From: Streptomyces lichenis
GTDB lineage: Bacteria > Actinomycetota > Actinomycetes > Streptomycetales > Streptomycetaceae
DNA length: 64,000 nt
Direction: 5' to 3'
NCBI RefSeq assembly: GCF_023218175.1
Contig: NZ_JALPTH010000011.1
Location: forward strand, 124,001 to 188,000
Shown: piece after piece, positions 17,681 through 27,649 of the stretch
Position numbering within the stretch: position 1 is the first letter of the stretch
Layout of the letters: each line of letters starts with the position of its first letter
The notes under the pieces: model-generated
The model's input: only the letters and a program-made list of their open reading frames with translations
Database searches by the model: none
Told to the model about the DNA's origin: nothing
Program-made: the position numbers and the translations under genes

Positions 17681-19194
17681 ATGGCCACTCACCCCGTGAC
17701 GACGGATCCCCGCCTGACCCTCTGGCGGCGCGTGCGCGAGTCCGCCGTGCCCCCGTCCGTGATCGAGACCGCGACCGCCCGGCGCACCGCCGGGGACTAG
17801 GCGGGCGCCTGTGCCGCCGCGGCCGTCGACCTGGAATCTCGATCTGCGCGCCACCGCCCGTGACCACGGGCGCGAGCTCGCCGCCCGGGTCCGCGCCGAT
17901 CTGCGCCGACTCGCCCCCGACCTGCTGCGCTGGCATATGCCGAGGATCGCCCCGCGGGGGTTGCTCCGCCCCGGCCTCACCCTCACCCTCACCCTGACCC
18001 GGTACGGGCCCATCGGGCACGGCGGCGGCCACCCGCTGCACCTGGTCGTCCGCACCGCACCCGCCTGGGCGGACGCCTGCCAGCGGCTGAGCCTCGCGCT
18101 CTGGGACGGCACCCGCACCGGGTCCGCCGCACTCCGCCATCCGCACCCCCGCCCCGACCTCCGGTTCCGCCTCGAACTGCACCGGCACCTCTGGGACGCC
18201 GAGCGGGCCGACGAGCTGCCCCTACGCACCGGAGCCCACCACCCACCCGCCACCGGCGCCCCGCCCGGCGCGGACGACCGTCGCTGCGCCATGGACCGCT
18301 GGGCGGCCGAGGCGGCGATCCTGCTCACCGCCGACCGCGGGTCCGTCAAGGAAGGGGCCATCAATGCCGTCTCGATCCGGCTCGGCGGCCGGCACCGGCT
18401 GGTGCTGGAGCTCACCGGGTACGGAGACGGGGTCCGGCACGGGTACGGGGACGGGGCCGACGTGCCGCACGCCCGGATCACCGCGCGGCCTCCCGGCGCC
18501 CCGGGCGCCCTCTGCCGGTCCTGCCGGACGCCGCGACCTGGACCCTGCCCGACCTGGAGCTGCTGCGCGCCGGACTGATCCCTCCCGACCGGCTGCACCC
18601 CCGCGTCCGGGACGCCCTGGCCCGGACCGCCCACCGGCCGACCCCACCGAGGACTCTGTTCCGACAGAACGACTGTTCCTGGTCGTGGACTGCCAGGGTG
18701 CCCGCCACCGGGTCGGCCTGGTCGACGGCGTCCTGAGACCGCTGGACCACGGACCCGCCGAGCTCGCACGGGAGGAACTGCTGGCCGCGCTGACCGGCAC
18801 CCCGCTGCCCTGCCTCCAGGCCGTCGAGCGGGCCCACCGCTCCCCGGACCGCCTCGAAGGCGTCCGGGACCGCCTGGACCACGGCGACTTCGCCGGGGCC
18901 CTGGCACTCGTCGAAGGCCTGCTCGGACCCGCGGTGGTGCTCCGGGCCGGTCCGCTGCGGCACGAACTGGAGACGGCCGCCCGGCGGCGGGTCGCCCATG
19001 GACTGTTCCGGGCCGGCCTGAACGGCTTCGGCCTGGGTCCCGTCCCCGACGAACCCTCCGCCTCCGCGAACGGCGACGGACCCGGGCGCGCCCGGCCGTC
19101 CCGCTCCCGCCGCCCCCCGGAGCCCGCCCCCTGGACCGGAGCGCCCCGGCCCGCCGCCCACCGCTCCCACCCGCGCCACTCCACCGGCCGCTGA
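17681..19194 (+). pseudogene. Degraded uncharacterised Streptomyces protein gene
   Basis: Four consecutive pieces read like one protein of about 480 residues broken by a nonsense codon and frameshifts. Piece A starts MATHPVTTDPRLTLWRRVRE and meets TAG at 17798-17800, where the family as I recall it has a Trp codon (AGDWAGAC). Piece B (about 17820-18510) contains NLDLRATARDHGRELAARVR in another frame. Piece C (18512 to about 18650) reads LPVLPDAATWTLPDLELLRAG. Piece D (to 19194) reads LFLVVDCQGARHRVGLVDGV in a third frame and ends HRSHPRHSTGR. At least three shifts plus one stop mean it cannot be expressed whole. The function of the family is unknown to me. Confidence 0.7.
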
Positions 19195-19251
19195 CCGCGT
19201 CGGCCCGGCCGCCCCCCCGTCCCGCAGGTGGCAGAGGCGGCCTGCGGCTGG

Positions 19252-19277
19252 GTCGTCCCCGCGGGGGCGGGGACGAC
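19252..19277 (+). terminator. Strong hairpin after pseudogene
   Basis: An 11-bp perfect stem (GTCGTCCCCGC with its complement at 19267-19277) with a GGGG loop, 58 bases after the pseudogene end. There is no T run, as usual in Streptomyces. Confidence 0.6.
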
Positions 19278-19328
19278 GCGCACCAGCCGATGAGGCGGCC
19301 GGGCACCGACGTAGGGGGTGGGGATGTG

Positions 19329-19366
19329 AGGTTTGCGGGCTCCGCAGGAGCGGGGCCCGCAAACCT
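19329..19366 (-). terminator. Terminator of SH3-like protein gene
   Basis: AGGTTTGCGGGC (19329-19340) pairs perfectly with 19355-19366 around a 14-base loop. It lies 10 bases beyond the stop of the leftward gene. Confidence 0.7.
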
Positions 19367-19376
19367 GGAGTCGCCG

Positions 19377-19736
19377 CTAGCCGCAGTGGCCGACGCCGGC
19401 CTGGCCGCCGACGAGCGAGGAGTGAACCCAGCCGGTGCCCACCGAGCTGGACACCTTGAACCAGCGGTTCGAGGCGTAGTTCGCGCTCGGCGGGTAGACC
19501 CACTGGTCGTCTCGCCAGCACTGCATCGAGACACCCGCTCCGTTGCGCAGGTAGCCGTAGGAGGAGCAGCCGGTGTTGGAGCAGCTGCGGATGTTCGCCC
19601 CGCCGCTGTTGGATGAGATGTAGCTGCCCGCCGCCTCAGCGGTGCCGGCGCCGGCGAGCAGCGCCGTCATGGCCAGGCCCGCGGTCGCCGTGGCGACGCC
19701 GGTCTTCGTACCCAACGCCTTCCAGATGGGTCGCAT
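19377..19736 (-). CDS. Small secreted SH3-like protein
   Basis: 119 residues, chosen from the ATG at 19736 because AAGGAG lies 7 bases before it; the open frame upstream lacks coding character. A Sec signal peptide (hydrophobic core with GLAMTALLAGAGTAEAAG) is cleaved near residue 33. The mature part of about 85 residues has a bacterial SH3 pattern: SGGANIRSCSNTGCSSYGYL, QCWRDDQWV, NRWFKV and TGWVHSSLV, with four or five Cys probably in disulfides. Such domains bind cell wall or other extracellular partners. It stands alone with its own terminator. Confidence 0.8.
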   Translation of the reverse strand: MRPIWKALGTKTGVATATAGLAMTALLAGAGTAEAAGSYISSNSGGANIRSCSNTGCSSYGYLRNGAGVSMQCWRDDQWVYPPSANYASNRWFKVSSSVGTGWVHSSLVGGQAGVGHCG

Positions 19737-20113
19737 CACGTTCTCCTTCGTGTCTTTCCCTCTCGTCACCTTGGACGAGGCGCCGCCGAAGACCGGGGCG
19801 CCCCTCCAGTCAGCGCGCACCGCCGCCGTCTGATCAAGGGCGGAGCCGCAGGTAGGACAGGGTTGGACAGTGCTTCGGACGGCTGCGCGCACTTCGTTCC
19901 TACGGCTTCCGTCGGGCCGCGGACTGAGTTCCCGCCAGGCGCTAGGGCGCGCCGCCTGGTCCGCGGCTTCTGCGTCCGCTGATGCTGTTGGCGCGGAGGC
20001 TGGTGCGTACGGCCGCGACCGCTGGAGAGGGTCGCCGGCAGCCGGGGCCGGATTCAGGCGCCGGAAGCGTTCGGCTCGTTCAGCGGCGGACGGTGCGCGG
20101 AGTTGAACATGGC
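19737..20113. other. Intergenic, no gene seen
   Basis: Between the SH3-like protein start and the terminator of the DUF2599-like gene. Frames here have no recognisable product. It should carry the promoter of the SH3-like gene. Confidence 0.4.
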
Positions 20114-20151
20114 GACGCCCTGCCGGGCGAGTGATGCGCCGGCAGGGCGTC
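20114..20151 (-). terminator. Terminator of DUF2599-like gene
   Basis: GACGCCCTGCCGG (20114-20126) pairs perfectly with CCGGCAGGGCGTC (20139-20151), 12-base loop. It lies about 60 bases past the stop of the leftward gene. Confidence 0.7.
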
Positions 20152-20212
20152 AGGTCGGTGAGGCCGAGGGGCCAGGCGGGGACAGTGTGGGTCAGCGCAC
20201 TGTCGGAAGCCT

Positions 20213-20785
20213 TCAGGCGATGTTCTCCTGGGCCCCGTGCAGGTCGAGTCGGCCGTCGTCGGGGCGGCGGGGACCGGAACCGGGACCGTCCGGATTTCCG
20301 CCCAAGAGGTTCATGCACTGAGTGAAGACCAACGTGCCTCCGGGAACGGCGCGAGGGAGGACCGGTCGCCAGCTCTCCAGTTCGTAGGTCTCCCCGGTGG
20401 CCCACATGCTGCCCTCGCGGAAGGCGGGAACGGACGCGTGCAGCTGATGGCACTCCAGCTGGTCCCAGATGGTGTCCGCGAGTCCTCCTTCGAGACCGGG
20501 GACGCAGCCTTGGATGGCGTGCCACTGTTCCACCACTGCATCGCGCGGGCTGACCGCGGTAGCGGCGTGCCAGCGGGCCTCGGGGGTGGGGGTCAGGACG
20601 ATCTGGAACTTACCGTCCTCCCACTCAACGACCTCGATCTGCTGGACGAACTTGCTCGACCCGCATGAGGACGCGGCGCTTGCCGGGGTGGCCGGCGCCG
20701 TCAGACCCAGGACTGCTACGGCGACGGCCGTAAGGCAGACGGCCGACCTGCGGTCTATGCGACCCAGGCGCTTGTCATTCTTCAT
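20213..20785 (-). CDS. Secreted DUF2599-like protein
   Basis: 190 residues from the ATG at 20785 (AAGGA about 11 bases upstream). The signal peptide has a core CLTAVAVAVLGLTAPATPASA and cleaves near residue 36. The mature domain has the spaced features I associate with DUF2599: a start SSCGSSKFVQQIEVVEWEDG, a Trp-containing middle, IWDQLECHQLHA and LESWRP, then a late Cys. This domain is found in secreted actinomycete proteins without a known role. The extreme C-terminus is Gly/Pro/Asp-rich. It lies 187 bases past the end of the STAND/WD40 gene on the same strand. Confidence 0.7.
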   Translation of the reverse strand: MKNDKRLGRIDRRSAVCLTAVAVAVLGLTAPATPASAASSCGSSKFVQQIEVVEWEDGKFQIVLTPTPEARWHAATAVSPRDAVVEQWHAIQGCVPGLEGGLADTIWDQLECHQLHASVPAFREGSMWATGETYELESWRPVLPRAVPGGTLVFTQCMNLLGGNPDGPGSGPRRPDDGRLDLHGAQENIA

Positions 20786-20971
20786 ACTCGACCGGTTCCT
20801 TTCCGCTGTCTGGCCGGTGAGGCCCGGCAGCAGGATGGGGAGGCGATGGGCCTGGAGGTCTCCGGCCCGCGCTTGCGACCCTGGCGTGGCGAAGCCGACC
20901 GGCGCCAGGGAGGGAGCGCCGATCGGACATGCATTGGACACCGGACCGGACCGGTAGGGGGTTGAGCCGGG

Positions 20972-23900
20972 TCAAGGGCAGGGCGGAGCGTAGGTGAATC
21001 CGACCGGAAGGTACTTGTCCCACTCTTCTCGGGTGATCCGGTCCCCGGTGGTGTCGCAGATCAGGCGGCCGGCCTCGTCGGGGTCCGTGGTCCAGAGCCA
21101 TGCCCTCTTCTCGTCACCACCGGAGACCAGGAGTGGTCGACGAGGATGGAAGTGCGCGGGGTACAGCGCCCCTGAGCTCATGCGGAGGGTGGCATACCGC
21201 GTGGGCGTGCCGGCCGCGCTGAGGTTCCACACCCACACGGTGCCGTCTCCGCCTGTGGCGGCCAGAGAGGAGCCGCGGGGCGCGAAGGCGAGGGCGAGGA
21301 CGTAGCCTTCCGGGCCGGCCAGGGGTTTGGTGAGGCGCCGGGGGCGGGAGACGTCGGAGACGTCGTAGAGGTGCACGGTCCCGTCGGCCAGTCCCACGGC
21401 GAGCATGCTGCCGTCGGGGCTGAACGTGACCGCGTAGACGTAATGGTCACCGGGCGTGAGGGGCGAGCCGAGGGGACGCGGAGTTCGGGGGGCGCTGATG
21501 TCGAAGAGCCGCACGGTCTTGTTGGTGCTGCCGGCGGCCAAGACCTCTCCATCGGGGCTGAAGGCGACCTGGTTGACGAAACCGGGGAAGGTGCCGGGGG
21601 TGGACAGCCGTGTGGGCGCCCGCGGCGTGCGGACATCCCAGAGGCGGACCTCGCCCTCGCGGCCGCCGGTGGCCAACATGGTGTCGTCTGGGCTGAAGGC
21701 TATCGTCTCCACCTGGGCGGAGTGCGCTTGAAGTGGAGGCCCGTACGGGGTCGGCCGGGCGGGTGCGGTGGTGTCCCAAAGCTGCACTGTGCCGGATTTG
21801 CCGTGTCCTTCGGCAAGAAGGGACGCGTGGGACGAATAGGCGAGCGTGCCGGAGAACGCGTCCGCGTTGCGGCGGGGTCGGCCCAGCAGCTTGGGGTATT
21901 GCGGGTCTGCGATGTCGAAGAGGCGCAGGTCGGCGCTGCCCAGGGCGAGCGTGCGCCCGTCAGGACTGAAGCGGGCGGCACTGAGGGTGTAGTCCAGGCC
22001 TGCCAACGCGAGAGAGTCGACGGACCACAGCCGGGCCGCTCCGTCGTTCGCCCCGGTGATCACTTGCCGCCCGTCGGGACGGAACTTGACCGAGGTTACG
22101 GGTGAGGGATGCGGCAGGGTGGCGGTGACGCGGCGGTTGGACAGGTCCACCAGGCGCAGGCCGGTGTTGCTGTCGGAGCCGGCGATGGCCAGGGTGCGGC
22201 TGTCCGGCGAGAACGCGACGGCGTTGATGTATGAGGAGGAGCCGTCGATCGCCTCGCCCGCGACGGCGGGTTCGCGGGGGTCGGCGGTCGACCAGAGGCG
22301 TACGAGATTGTCCGCACCTCCGGCGGCTAGCAGTCGGCCGTCTGGGCTGAAGGCGAGTTGGCCGACCGCCTTTGTGCCTGCGGCGGCGGAGACCGGCGAG
22401 GTCATGCGGCGGGGCCTGCTGATGTCCCATATGGCGACGGATCCGTCGTCCGAGCCGACCGCGAGCGCTCGGCCGCTGGGGTGGAAGGCCACTGACTTCA
22501 CCGCCGAAGTCTTCGCGGCCCGGACCGCTCCGCCCAGCGGCTGGAGTGATGTACCGGCGACAGACCACAGTTGCACGGTCCCGCTCACACCGCCCTTCAC
22601 CCTCGCCCGCGCGCCTGCGGTGGCCATCGTGGCACCGTCCCGGCTGAAGACCACGGAGTACATGTTCGTCCCCAGCCCGGTCAGCGGCGGCAGGGCGACG
22701 GGGGCGGTGGGGTCGCTGGTGTTCCAGAGGTGGATGCTGCCGCCGTCGCAGGACGCGGCGAGGACATTCCCGTGCGGTGAGAAGGCCAAAGCGTAGATCT
22801 TGCCGCAGTCGGGTCCCGGTGCCGGCGGCAGTGCCCGGGGCCGGCTTGCGGCGGAGACGTCCCATAGCCGTACGGAACCCTGGGAGGCCGCTGCCACGAC
22901 CCGCCCACCCGGGTGTATCCCGACCGCGTACATGATGCGGCGTCGGTCACCTCCGAGCATGCGCACGGCCGGGGCCAGCGCGGTGGCTTCCATCAGCGCC
23001 GAACGCGCCTCGACGGTGGGAGAGATGCGGTAGGCGACCAACGCCAGCTGACGGGCCAAGTTGACGTCCTTCGACCGAAGGATGGACGACTGGACCGCCA
23101 GGCTCCGCGACTGGGCTTCGTTGCGCTGCCGTTCGAGATCGCTCGCTTGGTGGGAAGTGACCAGGCTCAGGGTGGCTGCGACGCAGAGCAGGGCGACCAG
23201 CACGGCGATCGTCCCCCATACGAGCTGGACCCGGTGCCGGGAGCGCCGGACCGAGGCGTCGATGAACGCCCGGGTCAACTTGCCTGAATCAGCCGGGTGG
23301 TTCTGACGCCACTGCCGTGCTGCCTCCAACCGGGTGGCAGAGTAGAGGTCGGCGCCGGGACGTCCGCTCTGGTCCCATTCGCGTGCGTCCGCGCTGACCT
23401 GCTGCGCCACCAGCCGAGCGCCGCGGCCGGCGTCCAGCCAGTCGCGTAGCTCGGGCCAGGCTGCTATCAGGGCCTCGTGCGCGATCTCGACACCGTCGTC
23501 GATGATGAGTAGTCGACGGGCCACGAAGCGGTCCAGGACCAGGTCCACGTCGGCCTGCTCACCGCCCACCTCCATGAACAGGTCGTCCTGGGACACCCGC
23601 CGTCGGGTCGCCGCCCCAGTGGGCTGCACGTGCACCAGGCAGAGGAAGACCCGCCGGGCCACGGCCTGCTGGGCGGGCGACAGCCCGGTGTAGGTGCTCT
23701 CGGCCGTCGAGCGCAGTGCGCCCTCGACGCCGCCCGCCGCCGCGTAGTCGACCAGCGTCATCTCCTTGCCTGCACTCCTGGCCCAGGTCATTTGCAAGGC
23801 GTGCGACAGCAGGGGAAGCACACCCGCCTGATGGGCGGATCTACCTCCGCGGGCAGAAACGTCACCGAGCACCTTCTCCACGAAGCCCGGTTCCGGGACG

Positions 23901-24937
23901 ACCCCGAAGGCACGAGAGGGTCGCTCGATGACCTGGGACAAGTCGCCCTCGTCCATGGGGCCGACGAATACGGGCGGGCGCTCTCGCATCAGGCGGCGGA
24001 TCGTCCGGTGTGACACGACGGCATCGAGGAAGTCCAGGCGCACGCCCACCAGGACCACGGCGGCGTCGGGCGCGGTCGCCATCGCGCCGAGCACGGTGAT
24101 GAAAGCGGCGAGCGACTCCTCACTACCGGGGCCGTCCTCAGCGCTGACCACAGCACGTTCGAACTGGTCGACAACCACGACAAAGCGGGCGTGCCCTCCG
24201 GACGGGGATCTGCGGGAAGCGGACCTTTCTCGCGGCATCGAGACGATGCGCCGACATATGGCCTTGATCGAGTCCGTTCCGCTCTGCAATTCGTGCAGCA
24301 CGGTCTCAGGGTCGTCTCGAAGGTGGGCCGCCACCGCCCGGGCGAGGGCCGCCAAGGCGTGCGGTTCGTGGCTCTCGGCACTGAGCGCGAGCACCGGCCA
24401 GGATCCGCTGTCCGGCAGCGAGCCGGCGGCCAGGGCAGGCAGGACACCGGCGTTCAGCAGTGATGACTTCCCGGTGCCGGAAGCACCTGTCAGCACCAGC
24501 AGGCCACCGGTCGCCCGTATCAACTCGATCCGTCCGAGGACCTCCTCGACCAGGGCAGCCCGGCCGTGGAACACGGCTGCGGACTCCGCGTCGTAGCTTC
24601 TCAGTCCGCGGTATGGCTCCGCCGCCGGCGGCTTCGCCCGTTGGGTCCGCAACGCCTGCGCTGTCGAAATCCAATCGTCGACCGCAGCGTCGTCGCTCAC
24701 TCCCATGGCCCTGAGTGCGCATGCGAACGCCGGTTCGTTGGCTGCGGAAACAATTCCGCCCTTGCCCCAGTGCTCGATTGTCCCCCTGCTGACGCGGTGC
24801 ACCTCAGCGCAGGCCTGCTCCAACCTCCGAAGGCTCAGACCGGAGCGAGTGCGCAGGCGTTGCAGAGCCCGGCCGAAGGCGAGGCGATCCTCGCGGTCCT
24901 CGGGCGTCAGGACAAAGGGGTCCGGCGTCTCGTTCAC
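20972..24937 (-). CDS. HTH - STAND NTPase - TM - WD40 repeat protein
   Basis: 1321 residues from a GTG preceded by GAGGAG. Domains in order: an XRE-like helix-turn-helix (about 15-100); an nSTAND1-type NTPase with Walker A GASGTGKSS (151-159) and Walker B FVVVVDQFE (D257); a winged-helix-like arm to about 560; one transmembrane helix (572-594); a short charged helix; and a WD40 beta-propeller region from about 665 to 1300 with repeated FSPDG-x-LA and VRLWD/VHLYD units. The end (REEWDKYLP, a late Cys) is typical of this architecture. STAND ATPases are switches that oligomerise on ligand binding; some act in phage defence, others in signalling. The HTH plus membrane helix is notable. Confidence 0.85.
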   Translation of the reverse strand: MNETPDPFVLTPEDREDRLAFGRALQRLRTRSGLSLRRLEQACAEVHRVSRGTIEHWGKGGIVSAANEPAFACALRAMGVSDDAAVDDWISTAQALRTQRAKPPAAEPYRGLRSYDAESAAVFHGRAALVEEVLGRIELIRATGGLLVLTGASGTGKSSLLNAGVLPALAAGSLPDSGSWPVLALSAESHEPHALAALARAVAAHLRDDPETVLHELQSGTDSIKAICRRIVSMPRERSASRRSPSGGHARFVVVVDQFERAVVSAEDGPGSEESLAAFITVLGAMATAPDAAVVLVGVRLDFLDAVVSHRTIRRLMRERPPVFVGPMDEGDLSQVIERPSRAFGVVPEPGFVEKVLGDVSARGGRSAHQAGVLPLLSHALQMTWARSAGKEMTLVDYAAAGGVEGALRSTAESTYTGLSPAQQAVARRVFLCLVHVQPTGAATRRRVSQDDLFMEVGGEQADVDLVLDRFVARRLLIIDDGVEIAHEALIAAWPELRDWLDAGRGARLVAQQVSADAREWDQSGRPGADLYSATRLEAARQWRQNHPADSGKLTRAFIDASVRRSRHRVQLVWGTIAVLVALLCVAATLSLVTSHQASDLERQRNEAQSRSLAVQSSILRSKDVNLARQLALVAYRISPTVEARSALMEATALAPAVRMLGGDRRRIMYAVGIHPGGRVVAAASQGSVRLWDVSAASRPRALPPAPGPDCGKIYALAFSPHGNVLAASCDGGSIHLWNTSDPTAPVALPPLTGLGTNMYSVVFSRDGATMATAGARARVKGGVSGTVQLWSVAGTSLQPLGGAVRAAKTSAVKSVAFHPSGRALAVGSDDGSVAIWDISRPRRMTSPVSAAAGTKAVGQLAFSPDGRLLAAGGADNLVRLWSTADPREPAVAGEAIDGSSSYINAVAFSPDSRTLAIAGSDSNTGLRLVDLSNRRVTATLPHPSPVTSVKFRPDGRQVITGANDGAARLWSVDSLALAGLDYTLSAARFSPDGRTLALGSADLRLFDIADPQYPKLLGRPRRNADAFSGTLAYSSHASLLAEGHGKSGTVQLWDTTAPARPTPYGPPLQAHSAQVETIAFSPDDTMLATGGREGEVRLWDVRTPRAPTRLSTPGTFPGFVNQVAFSPDGEVLAAGSTNKTVRLFDISAPRTPRPLGSPLTPGDHYVYAVTFSPDGSMLAVGLADGTVHLYDVSDVSRPRRLTKPLAGPEGYVLALAFAPRGSSLAATGGDGTVWVWNLSAAGTPTRYATLRMSSGALYPAHFHPRRPLLVSGGDEKRAWLWTTDPDEAGRLICDTTGDRITREEWDKYLPVGFTYAPPCP

Positions 24938-25204
24938 ATGTCTCCTCGAGGGGCCGGTGGCATGTCTCGGGAGCGGTCACACTAATGGTCGCGGCTGGTC
25001 ACGCCTGTAGGTGTAGATAGCCGATCGGCCACCCACACAAAGAGGGGTACCAGCGGCCGGAGGGCCCACTGGTGCCCCTCTCTGAACGACAGTGCCATCA
25101 GCATCGGTTCGTCAGCGGAGATCACGGGTCGAACCCGGTCACGTACCGTCGTCCCTGCACCATGTCCACCGTCCTCCCCGGCCCGCGGGGTGGGCCGTGA
25201 CCCG

Positions 25205-25342
25205 TACGGACACGGGTCGCAGCCGATGAGAGGCGAGCGGGACCGGCGCACCGCGCCGATCCGGAACGTGTTCGTGGTCTGCTACGTCGCCCAGGCTGCC
25301 CTCACCGTCACCGCAGTCCGGCTCGTTCCACCCCCCCTGATG
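25205..25342 (+). pseudogene. Truncated ParE-like toxin gene (3' part)
   Basis: It reads GHGSQPMRGERDRRTA and VFVVCYVAQAALTVTAVRL, matching the last 45 or so residues of the intact toxin encoded at 50572-50820. The first half and the antitoxin gene are missing; upstream DNA is unrelated. One extra C in the C run before the stop removes the normal stop frame. It cannot make a working toxin. Confidence 0.8.
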
Positions 25343-25526
25343 CCAGCACGCCCAAGCCGGCGCCGGGCTGCTCAGGGCAGTGGGGGAGTGCAGGACTCGC
25401 AGGCCCGGTAGTAGCGACCGCCCTGGGGTCCGGTGCCGGCCCGTGCCCACCGTGTCAGCCCCTGCCAGTCGACGGCCTCCCCTTGAGAGAGCACGACACC
25501 CGCCGCGTGGGCGTGCCACTTCAGAC
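25205..25526. repeat. Long direct repeat, copy 1
   Basis: 322 bp matching 50686-51006 in the same orientation with about 11 differences by eye. It contains the end of a toxin-like gene (+) and the end of a convergent gene (-). Confidence 0.9.
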
Positions 25527-25874
25527 GGTGCCGGAGCTCGTACTCGGGCAGCTCGAGTGCACGTGAACGATGGGGTGATGCGTGAGGGCATCCCGAAGGT
25601 GAGCGGTCCGGCCCATGATGACGTAGGGGTAGGTGTCGGGATCCTGGGCTTTGGCGACGCGCTCCTGTTCCTCCGCCAGGGTGCGGCGGAAGCCGGGCTC
25701 GGCCGCCCAGCAGGTGTCGCAGTCGCCGAAGCAGCGGGCGTACAGCTGGGCGGCTTCGTTCCCGTGGCACGGATCGTACTTCGCGTCCAGGGCGGCGGCC
25801 CGCTCGGCGATGGCCTCGCGCACGGACTGCGCGGTGAGGGTTCCGGCCACGACGAGGTCGAGCAGCTCAAGCAC
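25372..25874 (-). pseudogene. Frameshifted Cys-containing hypothetical gene
   Basis: The first 105 or so residues (from the GTG at 25874) read LELLDLVVAGTLTAQSVREA and include CFGDCDTCW, a Cys cluster, then YPYVIMGRTAHLRDALTHHP. Near 25555 the coding sense moves to another frame, ELPEYELRHRLKWHAHAAG, and ends ACESCTPPLP at the stop 25372-25374. The joint protein would be about 165 residues. I do not recognise it. The 3' part is in the long direct repeat and recurs at 50852-51006. Confidence 0.6.
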
Positions 25875-26129
25875 CGCCGGAACCTCGACGGTGCTGCTTC
25901 AGCCACCGGTCCACCTCCGCTCCGGCCGAAAGTCCATCCCCCAGGTCCAGGCCACCCCTCGGAGCTGGGGGTCCTCTACCTCAAGGTCGCTGTGATCGCT
26001 TGCAGGCATGCTTCCTCATCTCTGCACGTCAAGCGCGAAAGTCCTCTTTCCCTGTTGACGGCTCCGGCGGCGTGCGCCGCAGAGGGCCGGTCACAGGCTG
26101 CTGTCTTCCAGCGGGGTGGGGGCATGGTC

Positions 26130-26410
26130 GCGAGGTGCCGAGGAAGGGGTGGTGATGCGCCCGCGGCCCGCATCGCCGAGTGGGTCTGCTGCAGGCGGTG
26201 GCGCTGGACGTGGTCACCCAGCCCGGCTGGCGCACCCATCTGCGGGGCCTGGGCCGCCGGCTGGCCGCCCGCCGCGACCTGCTGGCCGGGGCGCTCGCCG
26301 AGCACGTACCGGAGGCGCGGCTGGAGGCGGTGCCCCGGGGAGGGCTGAACCTCTGGGCCCGGCTGCCGGACGGCACCGACCCAGAGCGGCTGGTCCGGGG
26401 GGCGGCTGGG
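26130..26410 (+). pseudogene. MocR-type aminotransferase-fold fragment
   Basis: About 80 codons read like the C-terminal part of a GntR/MocR regulator (class I aminotransferase fold): ARIAEWV, then after a one-base shift LLQAVALDVVTQPGWRTHLR, LGRRLAARRDLLAGALAEHV and GGLNLWARLPDG. MocR regulators use PLP to sense amines or vitamin B6. Both ends are missing, so this is a relic. Confidence 0.6.
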
Positions 26411-26607
26411 CGCACTCCCTGGCGGGAAGCCGGCGGGCCCCGTCGAACGAGAAGGAACCCGGGGCCCTCCAGGGTACTGCCCGGGAAGTGGGCGGCTGTG
26501 CACGCCGGTTCAACGCGGTAGGGGCTGCGGTGGTCACGGGCCGGGCGAGCCCCTTCGCCACGCAGCCGACCGGGGCGCCGCAACGCCGCCGTGCAGTGGT
26601 GTGGGGG

Positions 26608-26890
26608 TCAGGGGTTGTCGCGGCCAGTGCGGCTGATGCGGGTGCGGTAGGCGGTGGCTCCTGCGGGGTGAGGGTGAGCCGCCCAGGTTCGGGGTGGGGT
26701 AGGGGTAGTTCCTCGGCTTTCATCAGTACGTCGAACATCGTGCCGGGGAAGCTGAGCAGCAGGGGGCCCTGCTCGGCAGTCTCGACGGCTAGCCACGAGT
26801 CGGGGCTCTCCTCGTCGTGTTCGTCGGTGACTTCGACTCGCTCGCGGCGGTCACCGTGACCACGGGCGGCACGGCCGGGTCCTCATTGAG
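26608..26890 (-). pseudogene. Frameshifted short hypothetical gene
   Basis: Good codon use gives ERVEVTDEHDEESPDSWLAV, then LLLSFPGTMFDVLMKAEELP, with no start codon in frame (a TGA precedes near 26888). The end shifts frame after TLTPQE to ATAYRTRISRTGRDNP and the stop 26608-26610. Not recognised; non-functional as it stands. Confidence 0.45.
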
Positions 26891-27131
26891 GACTCCTGCC
26901 TAACAGCCCTGCCCAGGTCGGACCAGTACTCGGCCCCGCGTCCCACTCCGCCCGATGTGGGACCCGGCCCTCGTCTGCCGACGCGCAACCGGAGTGCGCT
27001 GGCCATCCTGGGCCGGTATTTCGCCGTCGCCCGCTGTAGCGGCACCGGCGGTCTCACCCGCCGTTACAACGGTGTCCGGGCCCTGCGGTGTGCGTCGGGC
27101 TGCCTGAAGGAAGACGAGGGGGTCAGGGCCG

Positions 27132-27330
27132 GTGCTGAGCATCAACGTGGCAGTGCTACTGGCGGTGATCGTGGTGGTGCGGCTGCGTCGCGAGGCCCAC
27201 AGTCGGCTGGACGAGAAGCTGACGGTGGTCCTGGTCTCGCGCTCGGGGTGCTGCTGGCGCCGACCGCGTTCGGGCAGTGGCTGGCCGACGCGCTCGGCGA
27301 TGTCGCCCACGGCATCTCCCAGAGCTCCAG
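27132..27330 (+). pseudogene. Small membrane protein gene, frameshifted
   Basis: A GTG at 27132 opens LSINVAVLLAVIVVVRLRRE with a clear membrane helix, then after a one-base loss continues in another frame as ALGVLLAPTAFGQWLADALG. The intact form would be about 65 residues. Small two-helix proteins like this are common in actinomycete mobile elements; the role is unknown. Confidence 0.5.
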
Positions 27331-27649
27331 GGACCAGCCATTGCAGCAGGTCCCTTCTCGCCCCGTCCTGCTCGCCCGCTCCTACTCCGCCCGGCCGTCC
27401 GGCAGCTTTCACGGGGTGGTGGTCTCAGTCGTCGTCGGTTGTCTCGTTGCGGTCGGCCGCCTCGGCGGCCCGGTCGTCGAACCCGCCCTGCGCTGTCGCG
27501 CTGTCCGGGTGCCGCTCGGCGGCCTGCGCGGTGCGGTCAGCAGCCTCATGGTCCATCGACGTCTTTCCCATACCGCCCGTCGCCCTCCTCTCCCTCACCA
27601 CCGCATCCCGACCGAGTCACACCCGGCCGCACCCCGGCCCAGCGGGGAG

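Noticed and set aside
19252..19277. GTCGTCCCCGC...GCGGGGACGAC resembles the ends of the CRISPR repeats seen at 29-32 kb.
   Set aside because: It is a simple 11-bp hairpin with a 4-base loop, without repeat unit or spacer, right after a coding remnant; a terminator explains it better.
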